A DNA stretch of 32,565 nt from Firmicutes bacterium UBA5010 (GCA_002396645.1 DGYI01000074.1:1-32565), one strand, 5' to 3'. Shown: positions 5,966-14,172, counted from the stretch's first letter. The notes: generated from the sequence alone by a model not told the origin. Numbers and translations are program-made.

Positions 5966-7969
5966 TTAAAAAGCAGAAACTTTTTCCTCTTCTCCAATCC
6001 TAAATTTAGAAATGAGTTTTTCCAATACATCAGCCTGACTGGACAATTCTTCGCTGGCAGCTGCACTCTCCTGTGCAGTCGCTGCATTTGTCTGAATAAC
6101 AGCCGATATTTCTTCGACTCTTTGATCTACCTCTATAATTTCATCAGCCTGTTTCTGAGAAGCCTGTGCAATCTTATCAATTAATACAATTGCTTCATTT
6201 GTTTCTTTAGCGCTTTCTTCCAGCACTTTTGCAGTATTATATGCTACATCACTTCCATTTTGTACGGCAGAAAGAGTTTCTCCTATTAAGGCGGTGGTAT
6301 TTTTTGCTGCTTCCGCAGATTTAGCGGCAAGATTTCTTACTTCATCCGCAACAACAGCAAAACCCTTTCCTGCCTCTCCCGCTCTTGCAGCTTCAACTGC
6401 AGCATTTAATGCAAGAATGTTCGTTTGGAAAGCAATATCGTCAATAACCTTAATTATTTTAGATATTTCAGATGATTTCAAAGCTATTTGATCCATTGCC
6501 AAAACCATACGCTCCATCTGTTCATTGCTGTTTTGAAGCTCTATTCCTGCATGCTCGGCTCTACTCTGTGCCATTTTGGCATTTTCAGCATTTTGCTTAA
6601 CCTGCTCAGCAAACTGTTCAATAGATATAGACAATTCTTCAATGGCTCCTGATTGAGTAGTTGCTCCATGTGACAATGCCTGAGCTCCGCTTGCTACTTG
6701 CTCTGAACCACTGTCAACCTGTTGTGCAGCTTGATTTATCTGCAATAATGTAGAACTTAGATTTTCTATCATAGACAGCATATTGTCCTTTATCTTTTTA
6801 AATTGACCTGCATATTCTTTATGAAGACTTACAGTTAAGTCACCATTAGAAATGCTGAGTAAAATACCGGAAATTTCATCTATATACTCCTGATAATTTA
6901 CCAATCTGTCAATAGTAAGCTGGAATGCCTGTGCAAGCTGACCTGTCTCATCTTTAGACTTTATACTAAACTCCGCGTTAAAGTTTCCATCTGCAATATG
7001 TTTTGCTGCTGCTGTAATTTCTTTAATTGGCTTTGCGATTCTTCCGCTGATAAAGTATATTATAGGACAGCCTATCAAGAGGGCAACAGCACATAAAATA
7101 ATAAGCAATTTTGACAAGGAATTTGCTTCCTCTAATATTTCATTTTTCTCTACAGTCAGTGCAATAATCCATGGAGTACCTTCAACCGGAGCATATCCCA
7201 TAAGCTTAGTCATATTATTATATGTATATTGACCGCTGCCTATCTCACGCTTAATCATTTCTTGTGTCAGATCTCCCAACTCTTTTAATTTTGCATCCGT
7301 CTTGGCATTTTCTATATCATTATCCTGCATCAGCACTAGATCCGTATTTTTATGTGCAACGGTTACTCCCTGGTTATTTACCATGTAACCATATCCTGTA
7401 TTCCTATATAGAATTTCCTTGCTGATTTCACTTAGCATCAACCCATCTTTTCTGCCGTATAAAACACCGATTATTTTTCCGTTTGATTTTACGGGTGCGG
7501 CAAATACGATAACAGGCTTTCCGTCTAACTTACTGAAAAGAAGATCTGACACAGCAGTTTCTCCGTTAATTGCTTTTTGAAAAAACTCACGGTCAGCTAC
7601 ATCATTATTTTCTTTACTTTGATTAAGTATAACAGCCTTTCCGTTTTTATCCGCAAATCCAAACAGTACATATCCTACTCTTGCTGCCTCAGCTTCAAAA
7701 AAAGTAATTCTGTTTTGAAGTGAAGTAGATTCATTCGTGATAATAGAATTTTGTGCCAAAGTATCAATATATTCCAATTCTCTTTCTATCTCAGAAGAAA
7801 TATATTTAGCCTCTGTTTTTACCATAATTTCTAAGTCACGGTAAGCGCTTTTTATTAAATTACTGCTGACGATATTGGTGGTTATAAATCCAATCGACAA
7901 TACTACCAAAAACATAAGCAATGTAAACGTTACCACCAACTTTAATTTAATAGATTTAATAAATTTCAT
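5966..7969 (-). CDS. Methyl-accepting chemotaxis protein with extracytoplasmic Cache-type sensor
   Basis: This 667-aa transmembrane chemoreceptor would pass ligand signals to CheA/CheW and so control flagellar rotation. A first membrane helix (about 10-33) is followed by an extracytoplasmic domain of about 250 residues with the Cache-like pattern (ADREFFQKAINGE, then GYGYMVNNQGVTVAHKN). The second membrane helix is at about 287-308, followed by HAMP (RIAKPIKEIT onward). A long coiled coil leads to the conserved hairpin tip around 511-544 (DIAFQTNILALNAAVEAARA, GKGFAVVADEVRNLA). No CheR-tethering pentapeptide is visible at the C-terminus. The start at 7969 is set by AGGAGA upstream; an ATG 18 bases earlier has no site. 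It is monocistronic. The ligand is unknown. Confidence 0.94.
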   Translation of the reverse strand: MKFIKSIKLKLVVTFTLLMFLVVLSIGFITTNIVSSNLIKSAYRDLEIMVKTEAKYISSEIERELEYIDTLAQNSIITNESTSLQNRITFFEAEAARVGYVLFGFADKNGKAVILNQSKENNDVADREFFQKAINGETAVSDLLFSKLDGKPVIVFAAPVKSNGKIIGVLYGRKDGLMLSEISKEILYRNTGYGYMVNNQGVTVAHKNTDLVLMQDNDIENAKTDAKLKELGDLTQEMIKREIGSGQYTYNNMTKLMGYAPVEGTPWIIALTVEKNEILEEANSLSKLLIILCAVALLIGCPIIYFISGRIAKPIKEITAAAKHIADGNFNAEFSIKSKDETGQLAQAFQLTIDRLVNYQEYIDEISGILLSISNGDLTVSLHKEYAGQFKKIKDNMLSMIENLSSTLLQINQAAQQVDSGSEQVASGAQALSHGATTQSGAIEELSISIEQFAEQVKQNAENAKMAQSRAEHAGIELQNSNEQMERMVLAMDQIALKSSEISKIIKVIDDIAFQTNILALNAAVEAARAGEAGKGFAVVADEVRNLAAKSAEAAKNTTALIGETLSAVQNGSDVAYNTAKVLEESAKETNEAIVLIDKIAQASQKQADEIIEVDQRVEEISAVIQTNAATAQESAAASEELSSQADVLEKLISKFRIGEEEKVSAF

Positions 7970-7999
7970 ATAAGGTCTCCTTATCATATAAAAATGTAA

Positions 8000-8028
8000 A
8001 TTACAGTATATATATCGACATTTGTCAA
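8000..8028 (-). promoter_or_regulatory. Predicted chemoreceptor promoter
   Basis: On the minus strand TTGACA (8028-8023), 17 bases, TGTAAT (8005-8000), about 30 bases before the start codon. Confidence 0.6.
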
Positions 8029-8071
8029 AAAATATTTATATATGCCAATAAAATATTATAAAAATTTATAA

Positions 8072-8100
8072 TTGACATATTTTATTTTAGATGTTAATAT
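8072..8100 (+). promoter_or_regulatory. Predicted promoter of the purine operon
   Basis: TTGACA (8072-8077), 17 bases, TAATAT (8095-8100). Transcription would start near 8107 and so include the whole ZTP aptamer at 8141-8204. A weaker promoter-like match further down would truncate the aptamer and is less likely. Confidence 0.5.
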
Positions 8101-8140
8101 TTTATTGATTCATAGCAATAAATAAATTTTATTGTATATA

Positions 8141-8204
8141 TGACTGACGGAAGTGGAATAAACCACATGAAATATAGTTATGAATTACAGCCGACCGTCT
8201 GGGC
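8141..8204 (+). promoter_or_regulatory. ZTP (pfl) riboswitch aptamer
   Basis: The sequence fits the ZTP/pfl motif. TGACTGACGG is followed by a GTGG-AATAAA-CCAC hairpin. After a variable linker comes the conserved GCCGACCGTCTGGGC half, which forms the pseudoknot and the Z-binding pocket. The class senses ZTP/ZMP (AICAR nucleotides) and turns on purine and folate genes when 10-formyl-THF is short. Here it lies directly before the two genes that consume AICAR, which agrees with the known regulon. Confidence 0.9.
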
Positions 8205-8238
8205 AATTACGCTCGGAGTGTCGGTATTTTTATTTTTT
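8190..8238 (+). terminator. Regulated terminator of the ZTP riboswitch
   Basis: GCCGAC pairs with GTCGGT, and CTGGGC (8199-8204) pairs with GCTCGG (8211-8216) using two G-U pairs around an AATTAC loop. A U-rich run (TATTTTTATTTTTT) follows. The stem uses the CTGGGC half of the aptamer, so ligand binding and termination exclude each other. This is an ON switch at the level of transcription. Confidence 0.8.
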
Positions 8239-8248
8239 GGAGGTTAAT

Positions 8249-8962
8249 ATGGAATTAAAATCGTTGGAAACAGAACTAAAATCTAACTCATACCCTGGCA
8301 GAGGTATAGTAATCGGAAAATCAAAAGATGGAAAACATGCTGTTACGGCTTATTTCATAATGGGCAGAAGCGAAAACTCAAGAAACAGAATATTTGTTGA
8401 AGATGCTAAAGGAATACGTACAGAAGCATTTGATCCGTCAAAGCTTACGGATCCAAGCCTAATCATATATGCTCCTGTCAGAGTATTAGGCAATAAAACA
8501 ATAATAACAAACGGAGATCATACAGATACTATTTATGCAGGAATGGATAGACAATTGACATTTGAACAATCATTAAGAACAAGAGAATTTGAACCTGATG
8601 CACCTAACTATACTCCCAGAATTTCCGGTATAATGCACATAGAAAACGGTAATTTCAACTATGCCATGTCTATATTAAAAAGCGGCAACGGAAATCCTGA
8701 TGTTTGCAACAGATATACATTTGCCTATAACAACCCGGCAGCAGGTGAAGGACATTTTATTCACACTTATAAGTTTGATGCTGACCCTCTTCCAAGCTTT
8801 GAAGGAGAGCCAAAGCCTATTGAAATTGAGAATAACATAAATGATTTTACAGACTTAATCTGGAACAGCTTAAATAAAGAAAACAAAATTTCCTTATTCG
8901 TCAGATATATAAATATACAAACCGAAGAAACACAAACGATAATTATAAATAAAAATAAATAA
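8249..8962 (+). CDS. purO: IMP cyclohydrolase, PurO type
   Basis: This enzyme closes the ring of FAICAR to give IMP, the last step of purine synthesis. Most bacteria use the N-terminal domain of bifunctional PurH for this. Here the protein belongs instead to the separate IMP_cyclohyd (PurO) family first described in archaea. It has SYPGRGIVIGKS near the N-terminus, YFIMGRSENSRNR (about 34-46), and the NGDHTDTIY and PRISGIMH stretches. At 237 aa it is full length. The ATG at 8249 has GGAGG six bases upstream. A longer frame beginning at 8180 would start inside the riboswitch and is rejected. It is co-transcribed with the AICAR formyltransferase 21 bases downstream. Confidence 0.9.
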   Translation: MELKSLETELKSNSYPGRGIVIGKSKDGKHAVTAYFIMGRSENSRNRIFVEDAKGIRTEAFDPSKLTDPSLIIYAPVRVLGNKTIITNGDHTDTIYAGMDRQLTFEQSLRTREFEPDAPNYTPRISGIMHIENGNFNYAMSILKSGNGNPDVCNRYTFAYNNPAAGEGHFIHTYKFDADPLPSFEGEPKPIEIENNINDFTDLIWNSLNKENKISLFVRYINIQTEETQTIIINKNK

Positions 8963-8983
8963 AATTTATCGGAGGACATACAT

Positions 8984-10162
8984 ATGAATGAATTAGAATT
9001 AAAATACGGCTGCAATCCAAACCAAAAACCTTCAAAAATATACATGAATAATAATAAAGAGCTGCCAATAAAAGTTTTATCGGGAAAACCGGGATATATA
9101 AATTTTCTTGATGCGTTCAACGCTTGGCAGTTAGTTAAAGAGCTAAAGGAGGCAACAGGATTGCCTGCAGCAGCCTCATTTAAGCATGTATCCCCTGCCG
9201 GTGCCGCTGTAGGTATTCCGCTTGATGAGACTTTATCTAAGATTTACTGGGTAGATGATATGGGAGAACTCTCAGCTTTAGCCTGTGCATATGCAAGAGC
9301 AAGGGGTGCTGACAGAATGTCTTCGTTCGGAGATTTTATAGGATTATCCGACGTTTGCGATCTTGATACGGCAAGAATAATAAAAAGAGAGGTTTCGGAT
9401 GGAGTTATAGCACCCGGCTACACTGTCGAAGCTCTTGAAATATTGAAGACAAAAAAAGGCGGAAAATATAATGTCATAGAGATAGATTCAAACTATGTTC
9501 CCTATGCTATAGAACACAAAGATGTATTTGGAATAACTTTTGAACAAGGAAGAAATGAGCTTAGTATAAACGAAGAATTATTAAATAATATTGTAACTCA
9601 CAATAAAGAGCTGTCAAAAGAAGCCAAACTTGACTTAATAATTGCCTTGATTACATTAAAATACACTCAGTCAAATTCTGTATGCTATGCTAAGGGCGGT
9701 CAGGCAATAGGTATAGGCGCAGGTCAGCAGTCACGTGTTCACTGCACCCGCTTGGCAGGACAAAAATCAGACAATTGGATGTTAAGACAGTCACCGCAAG
9801 TTTTAACCCTAAAATTTACAGATGATATCGGCAGAGCTGACAGAGATAATGCGATTGATAACTATATAGGCGATGATTACATGGATATTTTGACTGAAGG
9901 TATATGGCAAAACATTTTTAAAATAAAACCTGAAATATTTACAAGAGAAGAAAAACGCAAATGGTTAGATAAAATGCAGGGAGTTGCTCTTGCCTCAGAC
10001 GCATTTTTCCCATTCAGCGACAATATAGAAAGAGCCAAAAAAAGCGGTGTAAAATATATTGCTCAACCCGGCGGCTCTGTCAGAGATGATGCTGTTATAG
10101 ACTGCTGCAATAAATATGACATGATTATGTCATTTACAGGAATTAGATTGTTTCATCATTAA
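8984..10162 (+). CDS. Stand-alone AICAR formyltransferase (PurH C-terminal domain-like)
   Basis: The enzyme transfers a formyl group from 10-formyl-tetrahydrofolate to AICAR, giving FAICAR. At 392 aa it covers only the AICARFT (transformylase) part of PurH, whose bifunctional form is about 510-520 aa. The catalytic Lys-His is visible in FKHVSPAGAAVG (about 65-76). Further AICARFT motifs include YTQSNSVCYAKGGQAIGIGA (about 228-247) and the C-terminal SDAFFPFSDNIERA with QPGGSVRDD. It begins at a start codon with GGAGG, 21 bases after purO, and ends just before a strong terminator. Together the two genes replace bifunctional PurH. Confidence 0.92.
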   Translation: MNELELKYGCNPNQKPSKIYMNNNKELPIKVLSGKPGYINFLDAFNAWQLVKELKEATGLPAAASFKHVSPAGAAVGIPLDETLSKIYWVDDMGELSALACAYARARGADRMSSFGDFIGLSDVCDLDTARIIKREVSDGVIAPGYTVEALEILKTKKGGKYNVIEIDSNYVPYAIEHKDVFGITFEQGRNELSINEELLNNIVTHNKELSKEAKLDLIIALITLKYTQSNSVCYAKGGQAIGIGAGQQSRVHCTRLAGQKSDNWMLRQSPQVLTLKFTDDIGRADRDNAIDNYIGDDYMDILTEGIWQNIFKIKPEIFTREEKRKWLDKMQGVALASDAFFPFSDNIERAKKSGVKYIAQPGGSVRDDAVIDCCNKYDMIMSFTGIRLFHH

Positions 10163-10168
10163 AATTTT

Positions 10169-10201
10169 AAAGCCCGATTATACAAGATATAATCGGGCTT
10201 T
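10169..10201. terminator. Bidirectional terminator between the purine operon and pyrR
   Basis: The 14-base arms AAAGCCCGATTATA (10169-10182) and its complement (10188-10201) surround a 5-base loop. The hairpin ends both the rightward purine genes and the leftward operon that finishes with pyrR. Confidence 0.9.
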
Positions 10202-10225
10202 AATTATATGTAATTAAGCAATTTG

Positions 10226-10768
10226 TTACTTTTCTCCACTCTCTCCGATAACGACCTGACTTTTTCCGTCCAATTCTTCAAGGTATACTTTTACTCTTTC
10301 GCCTCTGCTTGTCGGTACATTTTTACCTATGAAATCAGCGCGAATCGGTAGTTCTCTGTGCCCTCTGTCTATTAATACTGCAAGCTCTACATTGTTTGGT
10401 CTTCCGTTATCTACGATAGCATCAAGTGCAGCACGCACTGTTCTTCCTGTATAAAGAACATCATCAACCAAAATAACCGATTTATCTTTAATATCAAAGG
10501 TAAACTTTTCTACTGATTTAGGCTCCTCTATATCCTTTTCATAATCATCCCTGTAAAATGTTATATCAAGCGGAAATGCAGGCACATCAACCCCTTCGAT
10601 ATTCATTATAGACTCTTTGATTCTAAGTGCCAGCGGCCAGCCTCGGGTTTTTATACCTATAATTACCAAGTTTTGAACACCTTTATTTTTTTCAATTATT
10701 TCGTGTGTAATTCTTGTTATGGCTCTTTTTATAGCCTGTTCATCCATTATCAAAGCTTTAATTTTCAT
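10226..10768 (-). CDS. pyrR: PyrR bifunctional regulator / uracil phosphoribosyltransferase
   Basis: PyrR is an RNA-binding attenuator of pyrimidine (pyr) operons in Firmicutes, with weak uracil phosphoribosyltransferase activity. The PRPP loop VILVDDVLYTGRT (about 89-101) is intact, as are MDEQAIKRAITRITHEI near the N-terminus and RGHRELPIRADFIGKNVPTS near 130-150, all typical of PyrR. At 180 aa it is full length. Its ATG overlaps the end of the pseudouridine synthase gene by 11 bases, and GGAG inside that gene serves as its ribosome binding site. No pyr biosynthetic gene and no PyrR-type attenuator is visible in the window, so its targets lie elsewhere. It is the last gene of the leftward housekeeping block. 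Confidence 0.96.
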   Translation of the reverse strand: MKIKALIMDEQAIKRAITRITHEIIEKNKGVQNLVIIGIKTRGWPLALRIKESIMNIEGVDVPAFPLDITFYRDDYEKDIEEPKSVEKFTFDIKDKSVILVDDVLYTGRTVRAALDAIVDNGRPNNVELAVLIDRGHRELPIRADFIGKNVPTSRGERVKVYLEELDGKSQVVIGESGEK

Positions 10769-11684
10769 TTGAACGCTCCAATTTTTCTATTTTTTCTATA
10801 GCATCAGTAAAATGCTTTGGCAATTCAGAATCAAACTCTAAATACTCTTTGCTGGTTGGATGTACAAATCCGATTGATTTAGAATGCAAAAGCTGTCCTT
10901 TGAGTCCGAATTTTTTATCTTCTTTGCCGTAAACATCATCTCCTACTACAGGATATCCCATATATTTCATATGAACACGAATCTGATGTGTTCTGCCTGT
11001 TTCTAATTTAAGTTTTACCAAAGTATATCTTTTATATCTTTTTATAACCTCGTAATTCGTTATAGCTTCCTTACTGTTTTTATTTGTTACACATCTTTTC
11101 TTTCTGTCCTTTTCGCTTCTTCCGAGCGGGGCATCTATTATCCCCTTATCATTTTTAACTACACCCTCTACCAAAGCATAATATATCCTGCTTATTGAAT
11201 GTTCTTTTAAGCAATCAGATAAAAAATTATGAGAGGAATCGTTTTTAGCAATAATTAAAAGTCCGGAAGTATTTTTATCTAATCTATGAACAATTCCGGG
11301 CCTTAAAACTCCGTTTATCGAGGATAAATCATCAAGCTTATTCATAAGTGCATTTACCAAAGTTCCTGTATAATGTCCTGCCGCTGGATGTACTACCATG
11401 CCCTGAGGCTTGTTTATAACAGCTACATCGCTATCTTCGTAAACTACGTCAAGAGCTATATCCTCCGCCTTTACATCCAAAACCTGAGGTGGCGGCATAA
11501 ATATTCTTATCTCGTCATTCAGTTTTAATTTATAATTTTTATTAATTTTTTTATTGTTTACAGTAATATTTTCATCTGTTATCAGCTTTTGAACAGAGCT
11601 TCTTGATAAATCATCAAGTTTAGATGAAATATATGCGTCAATTCTTATGTTGTTTTCTTCAGAAATCAGTTTAATTTCTCTCAT
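10758..11684 (-). CDS. RluA-family pseudouridine synthase
   Basis: This enzyme converts specific uridines of rRNA (possibly tRNA) to pseudouridine. An N-terminal S4 RNA-binding domain (about 10-65) precedes the catalytic domain. INKPQGMVVHPAAGH (about 90-104) is followed by the active-site motif IVHRLDKNTSG with catalytic Asp136. TGRTHQIRVHM lies toward the C-terminus. The 308-aa size and S4-plus-catalytic layout match the RluD/RluC type, and the position next to lspA matches B. subtilis ylyB. The target site is not readable. The ATG at 11684 begins the S4 region. The frame continues 20 codons upstream into lspA, which I take as non-coding for this protein. Confidence 0.92.
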   Translation of the reverse strand: MREIKLISEENNIRIDAYISSKLDDLSRSSVQKLITDENITVNNKKINKNYKLKLNDEIRIFMPPPQVLDVKAEDIALDVVYEDSDVAVINKPQGMVVHPAAGHYTGTLVNALMNKLDDLSSINGVLRPGIVHRLDKNTSGLLIIAKNDSSHNFLSDCLKEHSISRIYYALVEGVVKNDKGIIDAPLGRSEKDRKKRCVTNKNSKEAITNYEVIKRYKRYTLVKLKLETGRTHQIRVHMKYMGYPVVGDDVYGKEDKKFGLKGQLLHSKSIGFVHPTSKEYLEFDSELPKHFTDAIEKIEKLERSNEN

Positions 11685-11691
11685 TAATATT

Positions 11692-12195
11692 TCATTCCTC
11701 TTCTTGGTACTTATCAGTCTTTTGATACCTGTCAGTTTTCTCAAATTTATTAAATAAAATCAATATAATCAGAATAATAGTTCCAACAACAAGACAGCTG
11801 TCAGCTACATTAAATACCGGAAAATTATAAAAGCTCCCAAATCTTACGTCAACAAAATCTATAACATAGCCAAGCCTTAATCTGTCAATAAAATTTCCGA
11901 TAGCTCCGCTTAAAATAAGTGATAATGTTAATTTTGTCGGATTAGTAAGCTTTTTACTAAATACTATCATATAAATTATACACCCTGTCAGTATAATTGT
12001 TGAAATTATAAAAAACAGTCTCTGGTTTTGCAGAATACCAAACGCAGCACCTCTGTTTTCAACATATGTAAATCTTAAAAAATCTCCTATAAGATGAACA
12101 GACGCATTTCCCTGTAATGCAGCAACAGCAAAATATTTAGTAATCTGGTCGATTACTAAAAAAATAATAAATATCAATCCATATATAATATACAT
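11692..12195 (-). CDS. lspA: Lipoprotein signal peptidase II
   Basis: LspA is an integral membrane aspartyl protease that cuts signal peptides in front of the lipidated Cys of prolipoproteins. Four hydrophobic segments are visible. The motifs are FVIDQITK-like (LVIDQITKYF, about 13-22), FTYVENRGAAFG (about 42-53), GAIGNFIDR (about 97-105), and FNVADS (about 128-133). The catalytic Asp pair is most likely Asp113 and Asp132. The C-terminal tail is short, polar and repetitive (TDRYQKTDKYQEEE). GGAGG lies four bases before the ATG. It would process the lipoprotein encoded at the left end, among others. Confidence 0.96.
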   Translation of the reverse strand: MYIIYGLIFIIFLVIDQITKYFAVAALQGNASVHLIGDFLRFTYVENRGAAFGILQNQRLFFIISTIILTGCIIYMIVFSKKLTNPTKLTLSLILSGAIGNFIDRLRLGYVIDFVDVRFGSFYNFPVFNVADSCLVVGTIILIILILFNKFEKTDRYQKTDKYQEEE

Positions 12196-12216
12196 ACTAC
12201 CTCCAAAAGAATACTC

Positions 12217-12912
12217 TTATATCTCTTCAATTAAAGCACTTGATATCATAAAGCATTTTTCCAGTGCAATTTGTTCAAATTCATTATATGCCATCTCCGC
12301 TCTGTCGTCTGCTGTATCAGATATGCACCTGATTGCCATAAACGGAATCTTATTTAAAAAGCAAACGTGAGCAATTGAAGCACTTTCCATATCTGTACAC
12401 ATTGCATCAAAATTATCCTTCAACCATTGTTTTTTTGAATTAGTTGAAACAAATTCATCACCTGATACAATTCTGCCTACGAAATACTTGATATCTTTAT
12501 TTTGAGCAATTTTTTCCATTTTATCAAGAAGATATTTATCTCCTTTAAATATATAATTATCCCCCATTCTTGGGATTTGACCTATTTTATATCCGAAATT
12601 AACGGCATTTACATCATGCTGAATTAAGTCACTTGAAAAAACAATATCAGCAATATCAAGTTTTTCTGATATAGCTCCTGCTATACCTGAATTAACTACA
12701 CATTCAACATTAAATCTGTCTATTAAAAGCTGAGTACATATGGCGGAATTAACCTTGCCTATACCTGACACAACAACAACTATTTTTTTATCTTTATGTT
12801 TTAATATATTAAATTCAAAATCTAAAAATTTAATCTTCTCAATACTTCCATAATGCTTGATAAGCGCAGAAACTTCCTCTTCCATAGCACCGATAATTCC
12901 AATATTTTTCAT
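12217..12912 (-). CDS. mtnN: 5'-methylthioadenosine/S-adenosylhomocysteine nucleosidase
   Basis: This enzyme hydrolyses MTA and SAH to adenine plus the thioribose sugar, in the methyl cycle and methionine salvage. IGIIGAMEEE includes the catalytic-type Glu12. VVSGIGKVNSA (about 47-57) and VNSGIAGA are followed by TDMESASIAHV with Glu176 and by CISDTADD with the general acid Asp199. These residues match E. coli MtnN in order and spacing. At 231 aa it is complete. The start is uncertain between the ATG at 12912 and a TTG at 12921, which sits better behind the GGAGGG. The gene lies where many Firmicutes carry divIVA after ylmH. Confidence 0.94.
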   Translation of the reverse strand: MKNIGIIGAMEEEVSALIKHYGSIEKIKFLDFEFNILKHKDKKIVVVVSGIGKVNSAICTQLLIDRFNVECVVNSGIAGAISEKLDIADIVFSSDLIQHDVNAVNFGYKIGQIPRMGDNYIFKGDKYLLDKMEKIAQNKDIKYFVGRIVSGDEFVSTNSKKQWLKDNFDAMCTDMESASIAHVCFLNKIPFMAIRCISDTADDRAEMAYNEFEQIALEKCFMISSALIEEI

Positions 12913-12942
12913 CTCTTTCAATCTTCCCTCCAAATTTAAGGC

Positions 12943-13743
12943 TTAATTCTTTAAAGCCTTGGTATAATGCTTAATCTCTAATTTTACTTTACCGCTTTTA
13001 GTGTTTCCGTTTTCGTTATAAATTAAGAATCTTCCGTATCTTCTAATGGATATTAAGTCTCCTTTTTTCAACAGACAAGATGCTCTATCTTCAAGAACGA
13101 AATTTATTTTAACATCACCTGATTTAATTATATCTGCGCTTAAATCTCTGGATTTATTTATTAAAGCCTTTACAATATTATCCAATCTCATAGAGCTTGT
13201 ATTTATCGTCAAAAGAACATAATCAGGCTCCTTGAAGGATACATCATTAATATCTATTTTCTCAATGTCTACCTTATTGTTTCCTACCTTTTCCAGACCA
13301 TAAGCTATAACATCCGCCAGGTCTGCGTGACATATAACATCTGCATAGTTTTCATGAACATATATATCGCCAATCTTACTTCTTTCTATACCTAAGCTCA
13401 TTATAGAGCCTAAATAGTTATTGTGGTCAAGCTCCTTAAATTTAGACTTATTATTTATTCTAAGTGCTGTTATAAATTCACTTTCATCTATATTCTCATC
13501 AAAAGACGGATATAAAATTAAACTTTTCCTTTCGCTATGCTCATAGTTTGGGAAAAGTTTATAATTAATATCAAAGCTATTAATAATAGGAATACTATAA
13601 TCAATTACATTTTGATTAACAAAATCCGTAGAAAGCGAAATACAGTTTTTAGAAGCTAAAGCAGCTTTATCAGCAATTTTTCTAACCAAAAGCTTTGTTT
13701 CTTCATCTGTTATAAAATCATAATATTTTACAAAATCTTTCAT
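12943..13743 (-). CDS. ylmH: YlmH family S4-domain RNA-binding protein
   Basis: YlmH is the S4-domain protein of the sepF-ylmG cluster. In B. subtilis it has been linked to division and to ribosome quality control. The protein of about 266 aa has the two-domain form. An N-terminal domain (about 1-170) includes FITALRI and YLGSIMSLGIERSKIGDI. The C-terminal S4 domain (about 175-250) includes SSMRLDNIVKALINKSR and KKGDLISIRRYGRF. The ATG at 13743 has GGAG seven bases upstream. A perfect 11-bp hairpin stands immediately before that ribosome binding site. It is separated from ylmG by 145 bases. Confidence 0.92.
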   Translation of the reverse strand: MKDFVKYYDFITDEETKLLVRKIADKAALASKNCISLSTDFVNQNVIDYSIPIINSFDINYKLFPNYEHSERKSLILYPSFDENIDESEFITALRINNKSKFKELDHNNYLGSIMSLGIERSKIGDIYVHENYADVICHADLADVIAYGLEKVGNNKVDIEKIDINDVSFKEPDYVLLTINTSSMRLDNIVKALINKSRDLSADIIKSGDVKINFVLEDRASCLLKKGDLISIRRYGRFLIYNENGNTKSGKVKLEIKHYTKALKN

Positions 13744-13753
13744 ATCTATCTCC

Positions 13754-13780
13754 AAAGTCTCAAACCTTGTTTGAGACTTT
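13754..13780 (-). promoter_or_regulatory. Leader hairpin abutting the ylmH ribosome binding site
   Basis: The perfect arms AAAGTCTCAAA (13754-13764) and its complement (13770-13780) flank a 5-base loop. On the ylmH transcript the 3' arm ends one or two bases before GGAG. There is no U run in the ylmH direction, so it is not a terminator for that strand. A translational or RNA-stability role is more likely. Confidence 0.55.
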
Positions 13781-13805
13781 ATAATTTTATTTACACAAGA
13801 ATTTT

Positions 13806-13846
13806 AACCCTTTTTAAAAAGAACTTTGCTTTCCTGAAAAAGGGTT
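13806..13846. other. 10-bp stem in the ylmG-ylmH gap
   Basis: AACCCTTTTT (13806-13815) pairs with AAAAAGGGTT (13837-13846) around a 21-base loop. On the plus strand it is followed by T5, but no rightward gene is near. On the minus strand no U run follows. Its function is unclear; it might be a processing stem or a weak terminator after ylmG. Confidence 0.4.
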
Positions 13847-13888
13847 TTTACATTTATGTATGCAATTTAAAGGTATACTTCAACTTGT

Positions 13889-14155
13889 TTAAAATATCCT
13901 GTAAACCATCATAACTATGATTCTTAAAATAAAATACGCAAGTATAGGTGAAAAATCAAACATGGTATTACCTAAACCAAGTCTTTCCAATATCATTTGA
14001 CACGGCCTGATAATAGGATCTGTTATTTGATATACTATATCCGCATATTTGTTGTATCTTAAATTCGGAAAAAACGACAAAAGAACTCTAACCAATATAG
14101 CCAATTGTACAATTTCAACCAAAATTAAAATACTTTGTCTGATTAAAGATAACAT
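13889..14155 (-). CDS. ylmG: YggT/YlmG family membrane protein
   Basis: This is a small (88-aa) membrane protein with two hydrophobic segments (about 8-28 and 68-86). Between them is the family pattern LLSFFPNLRYNKYADIVYQITDPIIRPCQ, seen as RVLLSFFP then TDPIIRP. YggT proteins are encoded in sepF/ylm clusters of Firmicutes, and their plastid homologues affect organelle and nucleoid distribution. The molecular function is not settled. It starts 17 bases after sepF with AGAGGT as ribosome binding site, so it is in the same transcript. Confidence 0.92.
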   Translation of the reverse strand: MLSLIRQSILILVEIVQLAILVRVLLSFFPNLRYNKYADIVYQITDPIIRPCQMILERLGLGNTMFDFSPILAYFILRIIVMMVYRIF

Positions 14156-14172
14156 TAACTCTGACCTCTATC

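Noticed and set aside
8180..8248. Longer N-terminus for PurO
   Set aside because: It would begin inside the riboswitch and run through the terminator. The ATG at 8249 has GGAGG and starts at the family N-terminus.
10226..12195. PyrR-dependent attenuator before pyrR or lspA
   Set aside because: The genes overlap or are 20 bases apart, leaving no room for an anti-terminator and terminator. PyrR targets must be elsewhere.
13806..13846. Terminator of ylmG
   Set aside because: On the minus strand the stem is not followed by a U run. The run lies on the other side, where no gene is transcribed toward it, so it is listed only as a stem of unclear role.
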